A stretch of DNA of 64,000 nucleotides from Cryobacterium mannosilyticum (GCF_004402705.1 NZ_SOFM01000049.1:62001-126000); one strand, 5' to 3'. Positions 8,733 to 18,067 are shown, counted from the stretch's first letter. Translations and numbers: made by a program. The notes: generated by a model not told the origin, from the letters alone.

Positions 8733-10304
8733 TCAGCCGATCGTCACCGGCACCTGGTGCAGCCCGGTGGCACCGTCGGGGATGACATCGCGCACGACCG
8801 AGGTCTGCACGAGCCCGGCCGCGTCGGTCGCCCGCACCCGGATGGTGTGCCGGCCGGCGGGGGCCGTCCACTGCCAGCTCCACTGGCGCCAGGTGTCGGC
8901 GGAGATCGCGTCGGCCAGGGTCGCGTCGTTCCACGGGCCGTCGTCGACCTGCACCTGCACCGAACGGATGCCCACGTGCTGCGACCAGGCGACGCCGGCG
9001 ACCGTGACCGGTCCGGCCGGTGCCCGGGTGCCCGCGCGGGGCACGTCGATCCTGGAGGACAGTTTCACCGGGCCGCGTTCGGTCCAGCCGCGGCTGGTCC
9101 AGTATGCGCTCTCCCGGTCGAACCGGGTCACGTTCAGCTCGACCACCCATTTGGTGGCCGAGACGTAGCCGTAGAGGCCCGGCACGACCATCCGCACCGG
9201 GTAGCCGTGTTCGAGGGGGAGCGGCACGCCGTTCATGCCGACGGCGAGGATCGCGTTGCGGTCGTCGGTGAGCACCTCCAGCGGGGTGCTCGCGGTCCAG
9301 CCGTCCTCGCTGCGCGAGAGCACCATGTCGGCGCCGGGCCGTGGTTTCGCCCGGGCGAGCAGCAGCCGGATCGGATAGCCCAGCCAGGTGGCGTTGCCGA
9401 TCAGGTCACCGCCGACAGGGTTGGACACGCAGGTGAGTGTGGTCGTGCTCTCTTCCAACGGCAGGGCGAGGAGCTCCGCGAAGGTCAGCTCGACCTCGTT
9501 CTCAACCAGGCCGGTGACCTTCAGCGTCCAGGTGGCCGGGTCGATCCGGGGCACCTGCAGCGCCGTGTCGATCCGGTAGAAGCCGAGGTTCGGCGTGATC
9601 ACGGGGGAGAGGCCGTCGATCGCGAGGTCGGCTCCGGGCGGGATCGGGGCCGGCGCGGTGGCCGGGGCAGGCAGGGTGAACCGGGCGCGGGCGGCATCCG
9701 TGGCCCGGGTGCCGGCCGACACCAGCTGGCCGCCGATCACGGCCAGGAGTCCGAGGCCGGTGCTCGCGCCGGTCCAGGCCAGGAAACGCCTGCGGTCGAC
9801 GCCGGAGGAGTCCGGGTGCGGGTCCGCGATGGTGCGCGGCAGCCGGGTGGTGAGCGCCGTGAGCAGCACCGCCGCGACCACCATCGCAGTGACCGAGGGC
9901 AGGGCATCGAAGGTGGCGGCGCCGGACCGGGTCAGCACCGCGACCACGGCGAGTGCGCCCGCCGCGACGACGAGCGCCCGGCCGAACGGCGGACGACGGG
10001 ATTCGAGCACCCCGGCGACGGCGGCCAGCACGAACGCCCCCAGAGCGACGCAGACGATCAGCACCGCCTTGTCGCCCGTGCCGAACAGGCCGATGACCAG
10101 CTCCTTGACCCAGCCCGGGACGAGATCGATCACGAGGGCGCCGACGGCCAGGATGGGGCTGCCCGCCGGGGCGAGGATCGCGGCGACAAGCTCGGCCGCG
10201 CCCAGTCCGCCCAGCTCCGCGGCGACACCGGCAGCGACGGGGCGCCACAGCCGGGACCCGCGCGAGGCGGTGCGGGATCGGGGAGGAGCGTCGGGGGTGG
10301 CCAT
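8733..10304 (-). CDS. Membrane-anchored molybdopterin-dependent oxidoreductase (sulfite oxidase family)
   Basis: A 523-residue protein. Residues about 20-145 contain four predicted membrane helices. A twin-arginine-like segment (DRRRFLAWTGASTG) follows, then the catalytic domain. The molybdenum-ligand Cys is in TLTCVSNPVGGDLIGNATW. Other family marks are SRSEDGWTASTPLEVL and LPLEHGYPVRMVVPGLYGY. The C-terminal immunoglobulin-like dimerisation domain ends at HQVPVTIG. The catalytic part probably faces outside the membrane. The substrate is not known; sulfite or a methionine-sulfoxide-type substrate are family possibilities. A TATGCT -10 box ends 6 nt before the ATG. Confidence 0.9.
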   Translation of the reverse strand: MATPDAPPRSRTASRGSRLWRPVAAGVAAELGGLGAAELVAAILAPAGSPILAVGALVIDLVPGWVKELVIGLFGTGDKAVLIVCVALGAFVLAAVAGVLESRRPPFGRALVVAAGALAVVAVLTRSGAATFDALPSVTAMVVAAVLLTALTTRLPRTIADPHPDSSGVDRRRFLAWTGASTGLGLLAVIGGQLVSAGTRATDAARARFTLPAPATAPAPIPPGADLAIDGLSPVITPNLGFYRIDTALQVPRIDPATWTLKVTGLVENEVELTFAELLALPLEESTTTLTCVSNPVGGDLIGNATWLGYPIRLLLARAKPRPGADMVLSRSEDGWTASTPLEVLTDDRNAILAVGMNGVPLPLEHGYPVRMVVPGLYGYVSATKWVVELNVTRFDRESAYWTSRGWTERGPVKLSSRIDVPRAGTRAPAGPVTVAGVAWSQHVGIRSVQVQVDDGPWNDATLADAISADTWRQWSWQWTAPAGRHTIRVRATDAAGLVQTSVVRDVIPDGATGLHQVPVTIG

Positions 10305-10310
10305 CCGTTC

Positions 10311-10316
10311 AGCATA
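10311..10316 (-). promoter_or_regulatory. -10 box for leaderless molybdopterin oxidoreductase
   Basis: TATGCT on the minus strand, 6 nt upstream of the ATG at 10304. Confidence 0.5.
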
Positions 10317-10496
10317 GGTTCGGGGGCTGCGAGGCGCGCCGGTCAAGTCCTTACGATTCGCTGCGGCTTTCGGCCGGCCGAACGCGATCCGCAGCGAAGC
10401 GGATGTGTCCTCGCGCGCAGGACGGGCTGGCGCCGGGCCCTGCCGCGGCTCAGGCCGGAGCGGACGCCCAGTGGAATAGGGCAGGATCGAAGGATC

Positions 10497-13010
10497 ATGG
10501 CTACTCTCACCGCGCTCCCGCACGTCACCGACCCGGACATCCTGTTCGAGGCGTTCGAACTCTGGGCAGGGGAGCAGGGCCTGGCGCTCTACCCGGCCCA
10601 GGAGGAGGCCGTGATCGAGATCGTGTCGGGGGCCAACCTCATCCTGAGCACCCCCACCGGCACGGGCAAGTCGCTGGTCGCCGTCGGAGCGCACTTCGCC
10701 GCCCTGTCCGCCGGCAGGCGCACCTTCTACACCGCCCCGATCAAGGCGCTCGTCAGCGAGAAGTTCTTCGCCCTCGTCGACATCTTCGGCGCCGAGAACG
10801 TGGGCATGATGACCGGCGACTCCTCGGTGAACTCCGACGCCCCGATCATCTGCTGCACGGCGGAGATCCTCGCCAACCTCGCGCTGCGCAGCGGCGAGGA
10901 CACCCAGGTGGACCAGGTCGTGATGGACGAATTCCATTTCTACGGCGACCCCGACCGCGGCTGGGCCTGGCAGGTGCCCCTGCTGCTGCTGCCGCGGGTG
11001 CAGTTCATCCTGATGTCGGCCACCCTGGGCGACGTCACGGTCATCGCCGACGACCTCTCCCGGCGCACCGGCCGGCCCACCGCGGTCGTCACCGGCGTGG
11101 AACGGCCCGTGCCGCTGCACTACTTCTACGAGACCACGCCCGTGCACGAGACCGTGGAGGACCTGCTCAAGACCGGGCAGGCTCCGGTCTACATCGTCCA
11201 TTTCGCGCAGGCGGCCGCCCTGGAACGCGCGCAGGCGCTGAGCAGCGTGAAGGTGGCCACCAAGGAGCAGAAGGAGGCGATCGCGGAGCTGATCGGCGGG
11301 TTCCGCTTCACCACCAGCTTCGGCAAGACCCTGTCCCGGCTGATCCGGATGGGCATCGGCGTGCACCACGCCGGGATGCTGCCCAAGTACCGCCGACTCG
11401 TCGAGCAGCTCGCCCAGCGCGGCCTGCTCCGGGTCATCTGCGGCACCGACACGCTCGGCGTCGGCATCAACGTGCCGATCCGCACCGTGCTGTTCACCGC
11501 GCTCACCAAGTACGACGGCGTCAAGATGCGCCAGCTGAACGCGCGCGAATTCCACCAGATCGCCGGGCGGGCCGGCCGGGCCGGCTACGACACCGCCGGC
11601 ACCGTCGCCGTGCAGGCGCCCGACCACGAGACCGACAACCTCAAAGCGACCCTGAAGGCGGGCGACGACCCGAAGAAGAAACGCAAGATCATCCGCAAGA
11701 AGGCGCCGGAGGGCTTCGTCTCCTGGGGCGAGCCGTCGTTCCAGCGCCTCGTCGCGGCCGAGCCGGAGACCATGCAGTCGAGCATGCAGATGACCGCGGC
11801 GATGCTGATCAACGTGATCGGGCGCGGCGGCGACGCGTACGCCCACGTCCACTCGCTGGTCTTCGACAACCACGAGCCGTGGAAGCGCCAGCTCGCGCAC
11901 GCCCGGCGGGCGCTGGGAATCTACAAGACGCTCCGCGCGGCGGGAGTCGTGGAGCAGAACGTCGACCCGCGGACCGGGCGCACGGACATCCGCCTCACCG
12001 TGGACCTGCAGCCGAATTTCGCGCTCAACCAGCCGTTGTCCCCGTTCGCGCTCGCCGCGTTCGACCTGCTCGACGTGGAAGACCCCGGCTACGCGCTGGA
12101 CATGATCTCGATCGTCGAGGCGACCCTCGACGACCCGCGCCCGGTGCTGATGGGCCAGCAGTTCGCCGCGCGCGGTGAGGCTGTGAACGCGATGAAGCGG
12201 GAGGGGATCGAGTACGACGAGCGGATGGCGCTGCTCGAGGAGATCACCTGGCCCAAGCCGCTCGAGGAACTGCTCACCTACACGTTCGACACCTACAAGG
12301 AATCGCAGCCGTGGATCGCGGACTTCGCCCTGCGCCCGAAGACGGTCGTGCGCGACATGTACGAGCGGGCGATGTCGTTCGGCGAGTTCATCGCCTTCTA
12401 CAAGCTCGCCCGCAGCGAGGGCGTCGTTCTGCGCTACCTGTCGGACGCCTACCGGGCCGCCCGGCAGACCATCCCGGACGAGGCGAAGACCGAGGACCTG
12501 CTCGATCTGATCGAATGGCTCGGCGAGCTCGTTCGCCAGGTCGACTCGAGCCTGCTCGACGAGTGGGAGGAGCTCATCCACCCCGACCTCGCTGTGCACG
12601 AGGCCGGGGCCCATTCGGTGCTGCCGCCGGCCCCGCGCCGGCTGACGACGAACACCCGGGCCTTCCGGATCCTCGTGCGCAACGAGCTGTTCCGCCGGGT
12701 GCAGCTGGCGGCGCTCGAGCACTACGACGAGCTCGGCGAACTCGACCGCGAACACGGTTTCACCGCGGATGCCTGGGCCGACGCCATGGACGGCTACTTC
12801 GCCGAGCACGACGAGCTGCTCGCCGGTGCGAATGCGCGCGGGGCGGGCCTGCTGATCCTCGACGAGGGCGCCACCGAATGGACCGCCCGGCAGATCTTCG
12901 ACGACCCGGCCGGCGACCACGACTGGGGCATCAGCGCCACGATCGACCTGGCCGCCTCCGACGAGCTCGGCGCGGCCGTGCTTCGGGTCACCGGGGTCAA
13001 CCGGCTGTAA
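10497..13010 (+). CDS. Ski2-like DEAD/DEAH-box RNA helicase with DUF3516-type C-terminus
   Basis: An 837-residue superfamily 2 helicase. Motif I is STPTGTGKS, motif II is the DExH variant DEFH, motif III is SAT, and motif VI is QIAGRAGRAG. After the two RecA-like domains a long C-terminal region (about residues 430-837) matches the actinobacterial DUF3516 type. The expected role is RNA unwinding in ribosome or RNA metabolism; the exact target is unknown. The ATG at 10497 follows GAAGGA. The reading frame stays open far upstream only because of high GC. Long open frames on the opposite strand here are shadows. Confidence 0.9.
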   Translation: MATLTALPHVTDPDILFEAFELWAGEQGLALYPAQEEAVIEIVSGANLILSTPTGTGKSLVAVGAHFAALSAGRRTFYTAPIKALVSEKFFALVDIFGAENVGMMTGDSSVNSDAPIICCTAEILANLALRSGEDTQVDQVVMDEFHFYGDPDRGWAWQVPLLLLPRVQFILMSATLGDVTVIADDLSRRTGRPTAVVTGVERPVPLHYFYETTPVHETVEDLLKTGQAPVYIVHFAQAAALERAQALSSVKVATKEQKEAIAELIGGFRFTTSFGKTLSRLIRMGIGVHHAGMLPKYRRLVEQLAQRGLLRVICGTDTLGVGINVPIRTVLFTALTKYDGVKMRQLNAREFHQIAGRAGRAGYDTAGTVAVQAPDHETDNLKATLKAGDDPKKKRKIIRKKAPEGFVSWGEPSFQRLVAAEPETMQSSMQMTAAMLINVIGRGGDAYAHVHSLVFDNHEPWKRQLAHARRALGIYKTLRAAGVVEQNVDPRTGRTDIRLTVDLQPNFALNQPLSPFALAAFDLLDVEDPGYALDMISIVEATLDDPRPVLMGQQFAARGEAVNAMKREGIEYDERMALLEEITWPKPLEELLTYTFDTYKESQPWIADFALRPKTVVRDMYERAMSFGEFIAFYKLARSEGVVLRYLSDAYRAARQTIPDEAKTEDLLDLIEWLGELVRQVDSSLLDEWEELIHPDLAVHEAGAHSVLPPAPRRLTTNTRAFRILVRNELFRRVQLAALEHYDELGELDREHGFTADAWADAMDGYFAEHDELLAGANARGAGLLILDEGATEWTARQIFDDPAGDHDWGISATIDLAASDELGAAVLRVTGVNRL

Positions 13011-13047
13011 GGCGGCCTCCGGCCTCCGGCATGCGGCGGCACCGGAG

Positions 13048-13053
13048 TACGGT
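13048..13053 (+). promoter_or_regulatory. -10 box for leaderless Gfo/Idh/MocA gene
   Basis: TACGGT ends 6 nt before the ATG at 13060. The intervening GGGGG could also serve as a ribosome binding site if the transcript starts earlier. Confidence 0.4.
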
Positions 13054-13059
13054 GGGGGC

Positions 13060-14109
13060 ATGCCAACGACCCACGTTCCTGATGCCCCGATCCGCACCGG
13101 CCTGATCGGTTTCGGCACCTCCGGCCGGCTCTTCCACAGCCCCTTCATCGACGCGAACCCCGAGTTCTCCCTCGACCTGATCGTGACGAAGGACCCGGCC
13201 CGGCGCGCGGTGGCCGGCGAACGGTATCCGCGGACCCGGCTGGTGGACAGCTCCGACGACCTCTTCGCGGAGGCCGCGAACCTCGACCTGGTCGTGATCG
13301 GTTCGCCGTCGGCCACCCACGTGCCGCTCGCGCACGCAGCCCTCGACGCCGGGCTGGCCGTCGTCGTCGACAAGCCGTTCGCGGTGACGAGCAGGGACGG
13401 CCGGGCGCTGATCGAGAAGGCCAACCGGCTGGGGCTCCCGCTGACCGTGTTCCAGAACCGGCGCTGGGACGGTGACTTCCTCACCCTGAAGGCCCTGCTG
13501 GATGCCGGGAGGCTCGGCACGGTGCGCCGGTTCGAGTCGCGGTTCGAATGGTGGAAGCCCGAGCAGTCGAAGTCCTGGAAGGCCGCCGCGACGATCAAGG
13601 AGGGCGGTGGCGTATTGTTCGACCTCGGCGCGCACCTGATCGACCAGGCCCTGGTGCTGTTCGGCCCGATCGACGACATCTACGCCGAAACCCTCACCCG
13701 GCGCCCGGGCGGAACCGCGGACGACGACACCTTCGTGGCCCTGCACCACGGCTCAGGGGTGCGTTCACACCTCTGGATGAACGGGATCGCGGCGCAGGCC
13801 GGCCCGCGGTTCCACGTGCTCGGCTCGGAATCCGGCTACACCAAGTGGGGCCTCGACGGCCAGGAAGAGGCGCTCAAGGCCGGCGCGCGGCCGACCGATC
13901 CCGGCTTCGGCGTCGACGACGAGTCGAACTGGGGAGTGCTCGGGATCGACGGGGCCCTCACTCCGGTGCCCGCCGAGCGGGGCAGCTACGTGTCGTTCTA
14001 CACCGGGCTGGCGGATGCCCTGCTCCGGGGAGCGCCGGTGCCGGTCGACCCCGAGGATTCGCTCAGGGTGATCAGCATCATCGAACGGATCAACTTGCTC
14101 ACGCACTAG
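13060..14109 (+). CDS. Gfo/Idh/MocA-family oxidoreductase
   Basis: A 349-residue NAD(P)-dependent dehydrogenase. The N-terminal Rossmann motif is GLIGFGTSGRLFHSPF. The family EKP motif appears as VVVDKPFAVT, with the catalytic Lys. The C-terminal alpha/beta domain includes GGVLFDLGAHLIDQALVLFG. It resembles YdgJ-type oxidoreductases that act on sugars or inositol-like compounds; the substrate is unknown. The final codons (Leu-Leu-Thr-His-stop) are the first copy of a 15-bp tandem repeat. It is convergent with the LysM lipoprotein gene. Confidence 0.9.
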   Translation: MPTTHVPDAPIRTGLIGFGTSGRLFHSPFIDANPEFSLDLIVTKDPARRAVAGERYPRTRLVDSSDDLFAEAANLDLVVIGSPSATHVPLAHAALDAGLAVVVDKPFAVTSRDGRALIEKANRLGLPLTVFQNRRWDGDFLTLKALLDAGRLGTVRRFESRFEWWKPEQSKSWKAAATIKEGGGVLFDLGAHLIDQALVLFGPIDDIYAETLTRRPGGTADDDTFVALHHGSGVRSHLWMNGIAAQAGPRFHVLGSESGYTKWGLDGQEEALKAGARPTDPGFGVDDESNWGVLGIDGALTPVPAERGSYVSFYTGLADALLRGAPVPVDPEDSLRVISIIERINLLTH

Positions 14110-14154
14110 CTGCTCACGCACTGGCTGCTTACGCACTGGCTGCTCCCGCACTGG
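14095..14154 (+). repeat. 15-bp tandem repeat, four copies, spanning a stop codon
   Basis: Copies at 14095, 14110, 14125 and 14140 of CTGCTCACGCACTGG, each with at most two changes. The first copy contains the TAG stop of the oxidoreductase gene; the others read TGG. Because the unit is 15 bp, the copies continue the frame as Leu-Leu-Thr/Pro-His-Trp. Confidence 0.85.
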
Positions 14155-14176
14155 GCGCGGGCGCCCCGCCCGGGCG

Positions 14177-14755
14177 TCAGCGCTTGGCGGTCCAGTCGAG
14201 ATTGATGATGTTCCTGATGTAGATGTTCTCGCCGAGGCCCGAGACTGACGGGTTCATCCGCAGCAGCTGCTGCACCGGCAGGTCGAAGCGTTGGGCGATG
14301 GCGAAGAAGTCGTCGCCCTCGACGACCGTGTACGTGCTCAGGTTGCCGGCGGCATCCGTGGCCGGGGCGCCGCGCGCGCCCGCGGTGGCACCCTGGTCGA
14401 CTGCCGGCCCGTCCGGGAGCGGCACGGCCGGCCCGGCCTCGGCGTTCGGGGTCGTCTCCGGCGCCGGCGGGTTGGGGATGATCACCTCCGGAACCGTGGG
14501 TGTGGGCGTCGGCGTGGGGGTCGGCGTCGGCGTCGGCGTGACGAGCACGGTGGCGGTGACGACGGGCGCAGGGGGAGTGGAGCACCCGGCGAGGGCCGGG
14601 AGGAGAACCGCGACGGCGAGGCCGGTCAGCGCAACCCGGCCGAGCCTTCGGGCCGCGGTGCCCGGCCCAGGCTGCGTCCGGCGCGGCCGAACGCGGCCGT
14701 GGTCGTGCCTGTCGTGCCTGTCGTGCCTGTCGTGCAACGTCGTGACGGTGCCCAT
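14177..14755 (-). CDS. LysM-domain lipoprotein
   Basis: A 192-residue secreted lipoprotein. A basic N-terminal stretch contains three His-Asp-Arg repeats from a 9-bp tandem repeat. A hydrophobic helix follows with the lipobox LPALAGC, where the Cys would be lipidated. Next come a Thr-Pro repeat linker and a Pro/Ala-rich spacer. The C-terminus is one LysM domain (STYTVVEGDDFFAIAQRFD, then LLRMNPSVSGLGENIYI), a peptidoglycan-binding fold. It is probably attached to the outer membrane face and touches the wall. The unusually long N-region before the hydrophobic helix makes a later start possible. The ATG at 14755 has GGGGGG upstream. Confidence 0.8.
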   Translation of the reverse strand: MGTVTTLHDRHDRHDRHDHGRVRPRRTQPGPGTAARRLGRVALTGLAVAVLLPALAGCSTPPAPVVTATVLVTPTPTPTPTPTPTPTVPEVIIPNPPAPETTPNAEAGPAVPLPDGPAVDQGATAGARGAPATDAAGNLSTYTVVEGDDFFAIAQRFDLPVQQLLRMNPSVSGLGENIYIRNIINLDWTAKR

Positions 14756-14873
14756 GCTCATCCCCCCGGAAACAGGTCGGCGTCTCGGCCGGCGTCCGGC
14801 CAGTTTAGGCCGTCCGGGCCGGCATCGGCTGACTCGGCAGCAAAAGCGGGCTGCCGATGGCTGTTTCAGTCGC

Positions 14874-16250
14874 TCAGCATTCGATCACGTTGACGGCGAG
14901 GCCGCCCTCGCTGGTCTCCTTGTACTTGGTCATCATGTCCAGGCCGGTCTGGCGCATGGTCTCGATCACGGTGTCGAGGGAGACGAGGTGGGTGCCGTCG
15001 CCGTGCAGGGCGAGCCGGGCCGCGGAGACGGCGGTCGACGACGCGATCGCATTCCGCTCGATGCAGGGCACCTGCACCAGACCGCCGACCGGGTCGCAGG
15101 TGAGCCCCAGGTGGTGTTCCATGGCGATCTCGGCCGCGTTCTCGACCTGGCGGGGGGTGCCGCCGAGCACGGCGCAGAGCGCACCGGCGGCCATGGCGCA
15201 GGCGGAGCCGACCTCGGCCTGGCACCCGCCCTCCGCCCCGGAGATGGAGGCGTTCGCCTTGACCAGGGAGCCGATCGCGACCGCGGTGAGCAGGTATCGA
15301 CGGATGCCGGCGGCGTTCGCCCCCGGCACGAATCGCAGGTAGTAGTGCCCGACCGCGGGGATGATGCCGGCGGCTCCGTTGGTCGGGGCCGTCACGACCC
15401 GCCCGCCGGAGGCGTTTTCCTCGTTCACGGCCAGGGCGAACGCGTGCAGCCACTCCGTCGACGTGTCGCGTTCACGCACCGGCTGACTCTCGTATTCCTC
15501 CAGCTGCATGCGAACGGCGGCGGCCCGCCGTTTCACCTTGAGACCGCCGGGCAGGATGCCGGTGGCGACGAGTCCGGCCTCCACGCACACGTGCATGGCG
15601 TCCCAGATCGCGTCGAGGCCCGCATTGAGGCGGTCGGGGCCGTGGATGGCCTCCTCGTTGGCGCGGGCGACCTCGCAGATGGAGGCGTCGTGCAGGTCAC
15701 AGAGTGCCAGGAGTTCGGCGCTGGACGCGTACGGCATGGGGGCGGCGGCGAGGGTGCGCACCTGCGGCTGGTCGCCGTCGCGACGGATGAAGCCGCCGCC
15801 GATCGAGTACCAGGTCTCGTCGAAGAGGGGCGCGGCATCCGTCTCGCCCCACGCCCGCAGGGTCAGCGCGTTCGGGTGGCCGGGCAGCCGGGTGCGCGGT
15901 TCGAAGCTGATGTCGTCGCGCCGGACCGGGATGGGGTGGCTGCCGGCGAGGAGGAGCGTCGCACCCTCGGCGAGGCCCGACCAGGCGTGGCGGACCGCCT
16001 CAGGGTCGCAGCTTTCCGGCTCGAGCCCGGCGAGGCCGGCCAGGATCGCGTCCGGCGTGCCGTGGCCGAGGCCGGTGGAGCCGAGCGACCCGTAGAGCGA
16101 ACAGCTGATCCGGGCGACGTCGCCCAGCTTGCCGGATTCGGCCAGGTGGGTGGCGAAGGTGAGGGCGGCCCGCATCGGGCCGACCGTGTGGGAGCTGGAT
16201 GGACCGATCCCGATGGAGAAGAGGTCGAGAGCCGACACGTACGCTGTCAT
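14874..16250 (-). CDS. sdaA: L-serine ammonia-lyase (iron-sulfur, single chain)
   Basis: Deaminates L-serine to pyruvate and ammonia using a [4Fe-4S] cluster. It has 458 residues and the single-chain layout with beta then alpha domain. The N-terminal part shows DLFSIGIGPSSSHTVGPMRA. The catalytic part shows TAPTNGAAGIIPAVGHYY. Cluster cysteines are visible in GAEGGCQAEVGSACAM and LTCDPVGGLVQVPC. It probably feeds pyruvate metabolism. The minus-strand TACGAT box ends 6 nt before the ATG. Confidence 0.95.
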   Translation of the reverse strand: MTAYVSALDLFSIGIGPSSSHTVGPMRAALTFATHLAESGKLGDVARISCSLYGSLGSTGLGHGTPDAILAGLAGLEPESCDPEAVRHAWSGLAEGATLLLAGSHPIPVRRDDISFEPRTRLPGHPNALTLRAWGETDAAPLFDETWYSIGGGFIRRDGDQPQVRTLAAAPMPYASSAELLALCDLHDASICEVARANEEAIHGPDRLNAGLDAIWDAMHVCVEAGLVATGILPGGLKVKRRAAAVRMQLEEYESQPVRERDTSTEWLHAFALAVNEENASGGRVVTAPTNGAAGIIPAVGHYYLRFVPGANAAGIRRYLLTAVAIGSLVKANASISGAEGGCQAEVGSACAMAAGALCAVLGGTPRQVENAAEIAMEHHLGLTCDPVGGLVQVPCIERNAIASSTAVSAARLALHGDGTHLVSLDTVIETMRQTGLDMMTKYKETSEGGLAVNVIEC

Positions 16251-16256
16251 CCGACC

Positions 16257-16262
16257 ATCGTA
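16257..16262 (-). promoter_or_regulatory. -10 box for leaderless sdaA
   Basis: TACGAT on the minus strand, 6 nt upstream of the sdaA ATG. Confidence 0.5.
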
Positions 16263-16314
16263 CGGCGCGGGTCGGGCTTCGGCGGGAGGCGGTCGCCGGG
16301 AGCGGCGCCGGGCG

Positions 16315-16761
16315 CTAACCGGCTGTGCGTGCCCCGCCGAGGAGCCGGGCGTGCTCGATCTTGATGCAGCGGTCCATCACGACGGTGAGGCCCGCGGCCT
16401 CGGCGGCCCTGGCGGCGGCCTCGTTCCAGACGCCGAGCTGCAGCCAGACGGTGGACGCGCCCGCCGCGATGGCCTCGTCGACGACCGGCGGCACGTCGTC
16501 GGCGCGGCGGAAGACGTCGACGATGTCGGGGACCTCCGGCAGCGACGCCAGGTCGGGGTAGGCCTTCTCGCCGAGGATGACGTCGGCCCGCGGGTTGACG
16601 AAGTAGACCCGGTAGGCGCCGGTGCCCTGCAGGTACGCGCCGACCTCGTTGCTCGGCCGGTCCGGCCGCGGGGACGCCCCGACGATCGCGATCGAGGATG
16701 CGCCCCGCAGGATTCGGCCCACGGTGTCGTCGTCGGGTTCGGGCCAGGTGCTCGTGGTCAT
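16315..16761 (-). CDS. CoA-binding domain protein (YccU type)
   Basis: A 148-residue cytoplasmic protein of the small succinyl-CoA-synthetase-like CoA-binding family. The Rossmann segment is SIAIVGASPRPDRPSNEVGA, followed by VYFVNPRADVILGEKAYPDL and VDVFRRADDVPPVVDEAIA. The conserved Cys sits in VMDRCIKIEH. The biochemical role of this family is not settled. The ATG at 16761 is preceded by an excellent AAGGAGG, so this gene has a leader, unlike its neighbours. Confidence 0.85.
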   Translation of the reverse strand: MTTSTWPEPDDDTVGRILRGASSIAIVGASPRPDRPSNEVGAYLQGTGAYRVYFVNPRADVILGEKAYPDLASLPEVPDIVDVFRRADDVPPVVDEAIAAGASTVWLQLGVWNEAAARAAEAAGLTVVMDRCIKIEHARLLGGARTAG

Positions 16762-16872
16762 GGTGTTCCTCCTTGTGCCGGCCGGGACCGGAGCGCTGTC
16801 GCCGATCTGCCGTTTCATTATCGGCAACGCCCGCGCCAGGGTCGTCCATTCCCGCACGGGCCGCGCGGCTGA

Positions 16873-16878
16873 CAGGAT
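16873..16878 (+). promoter_or_regulatory. -10 box for leaderless sarcosine oxidase-like gene
   Basis: CAGGAT ends 6 nt before the ATG at 16885. Confidence 0.35.
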
Positions 16879-16884
16879 GGGTGC

Positions 16885-18060
16885 ATGGTGCAGTCAGTGG
16901 AGACAGTTGTCGTGGGCGGCGGGGCGATGGGGTCGGCGACCGCGTGGCAGCTTGCTGGGCGGGGCCGCTCGGTGACGCTGCTCGAACGTTTCGCGCCCGG
17001 GCACACCAACGGAGCGTCGCACGGCGCCTCCCGCAACTTCAACACGGCCTACTCCGACCCCACCTACGTGGCGATGCTGGCTGAGGCGCTGCCGCTCTGG
17101 CGGGAGCTGGAGGCCACCACCGGATCCCGGATGCTGGAGCAGGTCGGTGTCGTCAATCACGGGCCGAACCGCGACTTCGACGCCGTGGCCAAGGCGCTGG
17201 CCGGTGCGGGGCTCGGAGCCGGGTTCCTCTCGGTGGAGGCCGCGGCGGAGCGGTGGCCGGGCATCCGCTTCGACGGACGGGTACTGCACACCCCCGACGC
17301 CGGCCGGCTGAACGCGGATGCCGCGGTGAGAGCCCTGCAGACCGCCGCGGCCGCCGCCGGCGCCGAGATTAGACACGAGTCCCGGGTGCTGCGCCTCGAG
17401 GTGCTCGGGGACGACCGGGTGCGGGTGACCACCGAGGCCGGCACCATCGAGGCGCGGCGCGCCGTCGTGACCGTCGGCGCCTGGACGAGTTCGCTGCTGG
17501 GCGGAGTGCTCCCGGTGCCGCGGCTCCGGGTCACCCAGGAGCAGCCGGCACACTTCGCGCTGCGGGACCGGTCGACGGATGCCGCGACCGCCGCCGAGAC
17601 CTGGTGGCCCGGCTTCAACCACGCCTTCGATCCGGCCGAGGCTCGGTACGGCTACTGGTACTCGCCGGTCTACGGCATGTACACGCCGGGCCAGGGCGTC
17701 AAGGCGGGCTGGCACGGCGTGGGGGAGGTCACCGACCCCGATGCTCGCAGCTTCCGGCCAGAGCCGGTTCAGCTCGCGGCCCTGCAACGCTATGTGCGCG
17801 ACTGGCTCCCCGGCGCCGACCCCGACGTCTGCGACCCGGTCAGCTGCACCTACACGACCACGGTCGACGAGGACTTCGTGCTCGACCGGGTCGGACCGGT
17901 CGTCGTCGGCGCGGGATTCAGCGGGCACGGTTTCAAGTTCACGCCGACGGTCGGCCGGATTCTCGCCGACCTGGCCACGGACACTGCCGCGGCCCCAGCC
18001 CTGTTCGCTCTGTCCCGGGAGCCCGGCCCCGGCCCGGGCGGCTGGCTCGTGCGGCGCTAG
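16885..18060 (+). CDS. Monomeric sarcosine oxidase / N-methyltryptophan oxidase family flavoenzyme
   Basis: A 391-residue FAD-dependent amine oxidase of the DAO fold. The dinucleotide-binding motif VVVGGGAMGSATAWQLAGRG is at the N-terminus. The C-terminal CTYTTTVDEDFVLD aligns with the MSOX segment that carries the Cys covalently linked to FAD, and GFSGHGFKFTPTVGRILADL is typical. It would oxidise a secondary N-methyl amino acid, giving formaldehyde and hydrogen peroxide. Which one (sarcosine, N-methyltryptophan or another) cannot be read from sequence. Sarcosine oxidase and SolA are about the same length. Confidence 0.88.
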   Translation: MVQSVETVVVGGGAMGSATAWQLAGRGRSVTLLERFAPGHTNGASHGASRNFNTAYSDPTYVAMLAEALPLWRELEATTGSRMLEQVGVVNHGPNRDFDAVAKALAGAGLGAGFLSVEAAAERWPGIRFDGRVLHTPDAGRLNADAAVRALQTAAAAAGAEIRHESRVLRLEVLGDDRVRVTTEAGTIEARRAVVTVGAWTSSLLGGVLPVPRLRVTQEQPAHFALRDRSTDAATAAETWWPGFNHAFDPAEARYGYWYSPVYGMYTPGQGVKAGWHGVGEVTDPDARSFRPEPVQLAALQRYVRDWLPGADPDVCDPVSCTYTTTVDEDFVLDRVGPVVVGAGFSGHGFKFTPTVGRILADLATDTAAAPALFALSREPGPGPGGWLVRR

Positions 18061-18067
18061 CGCGGAT

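Noticed and set aside
8733..13679. Open frame of about 1650 codons opposite the helicase
   Set aside because: Only its downstream part (after the ATG at 10304) encodes the molybdopterin oxidoreductase. The rest is the antisense shadow of the helicase in GC-rich DNA.
14700..14740. CRISPR-like or minisatellite array
   Set aside because: It is a three-copy 9-bp repeat in the lipoprotein N-terminus (His-Asp-Arg); there are no spacers.
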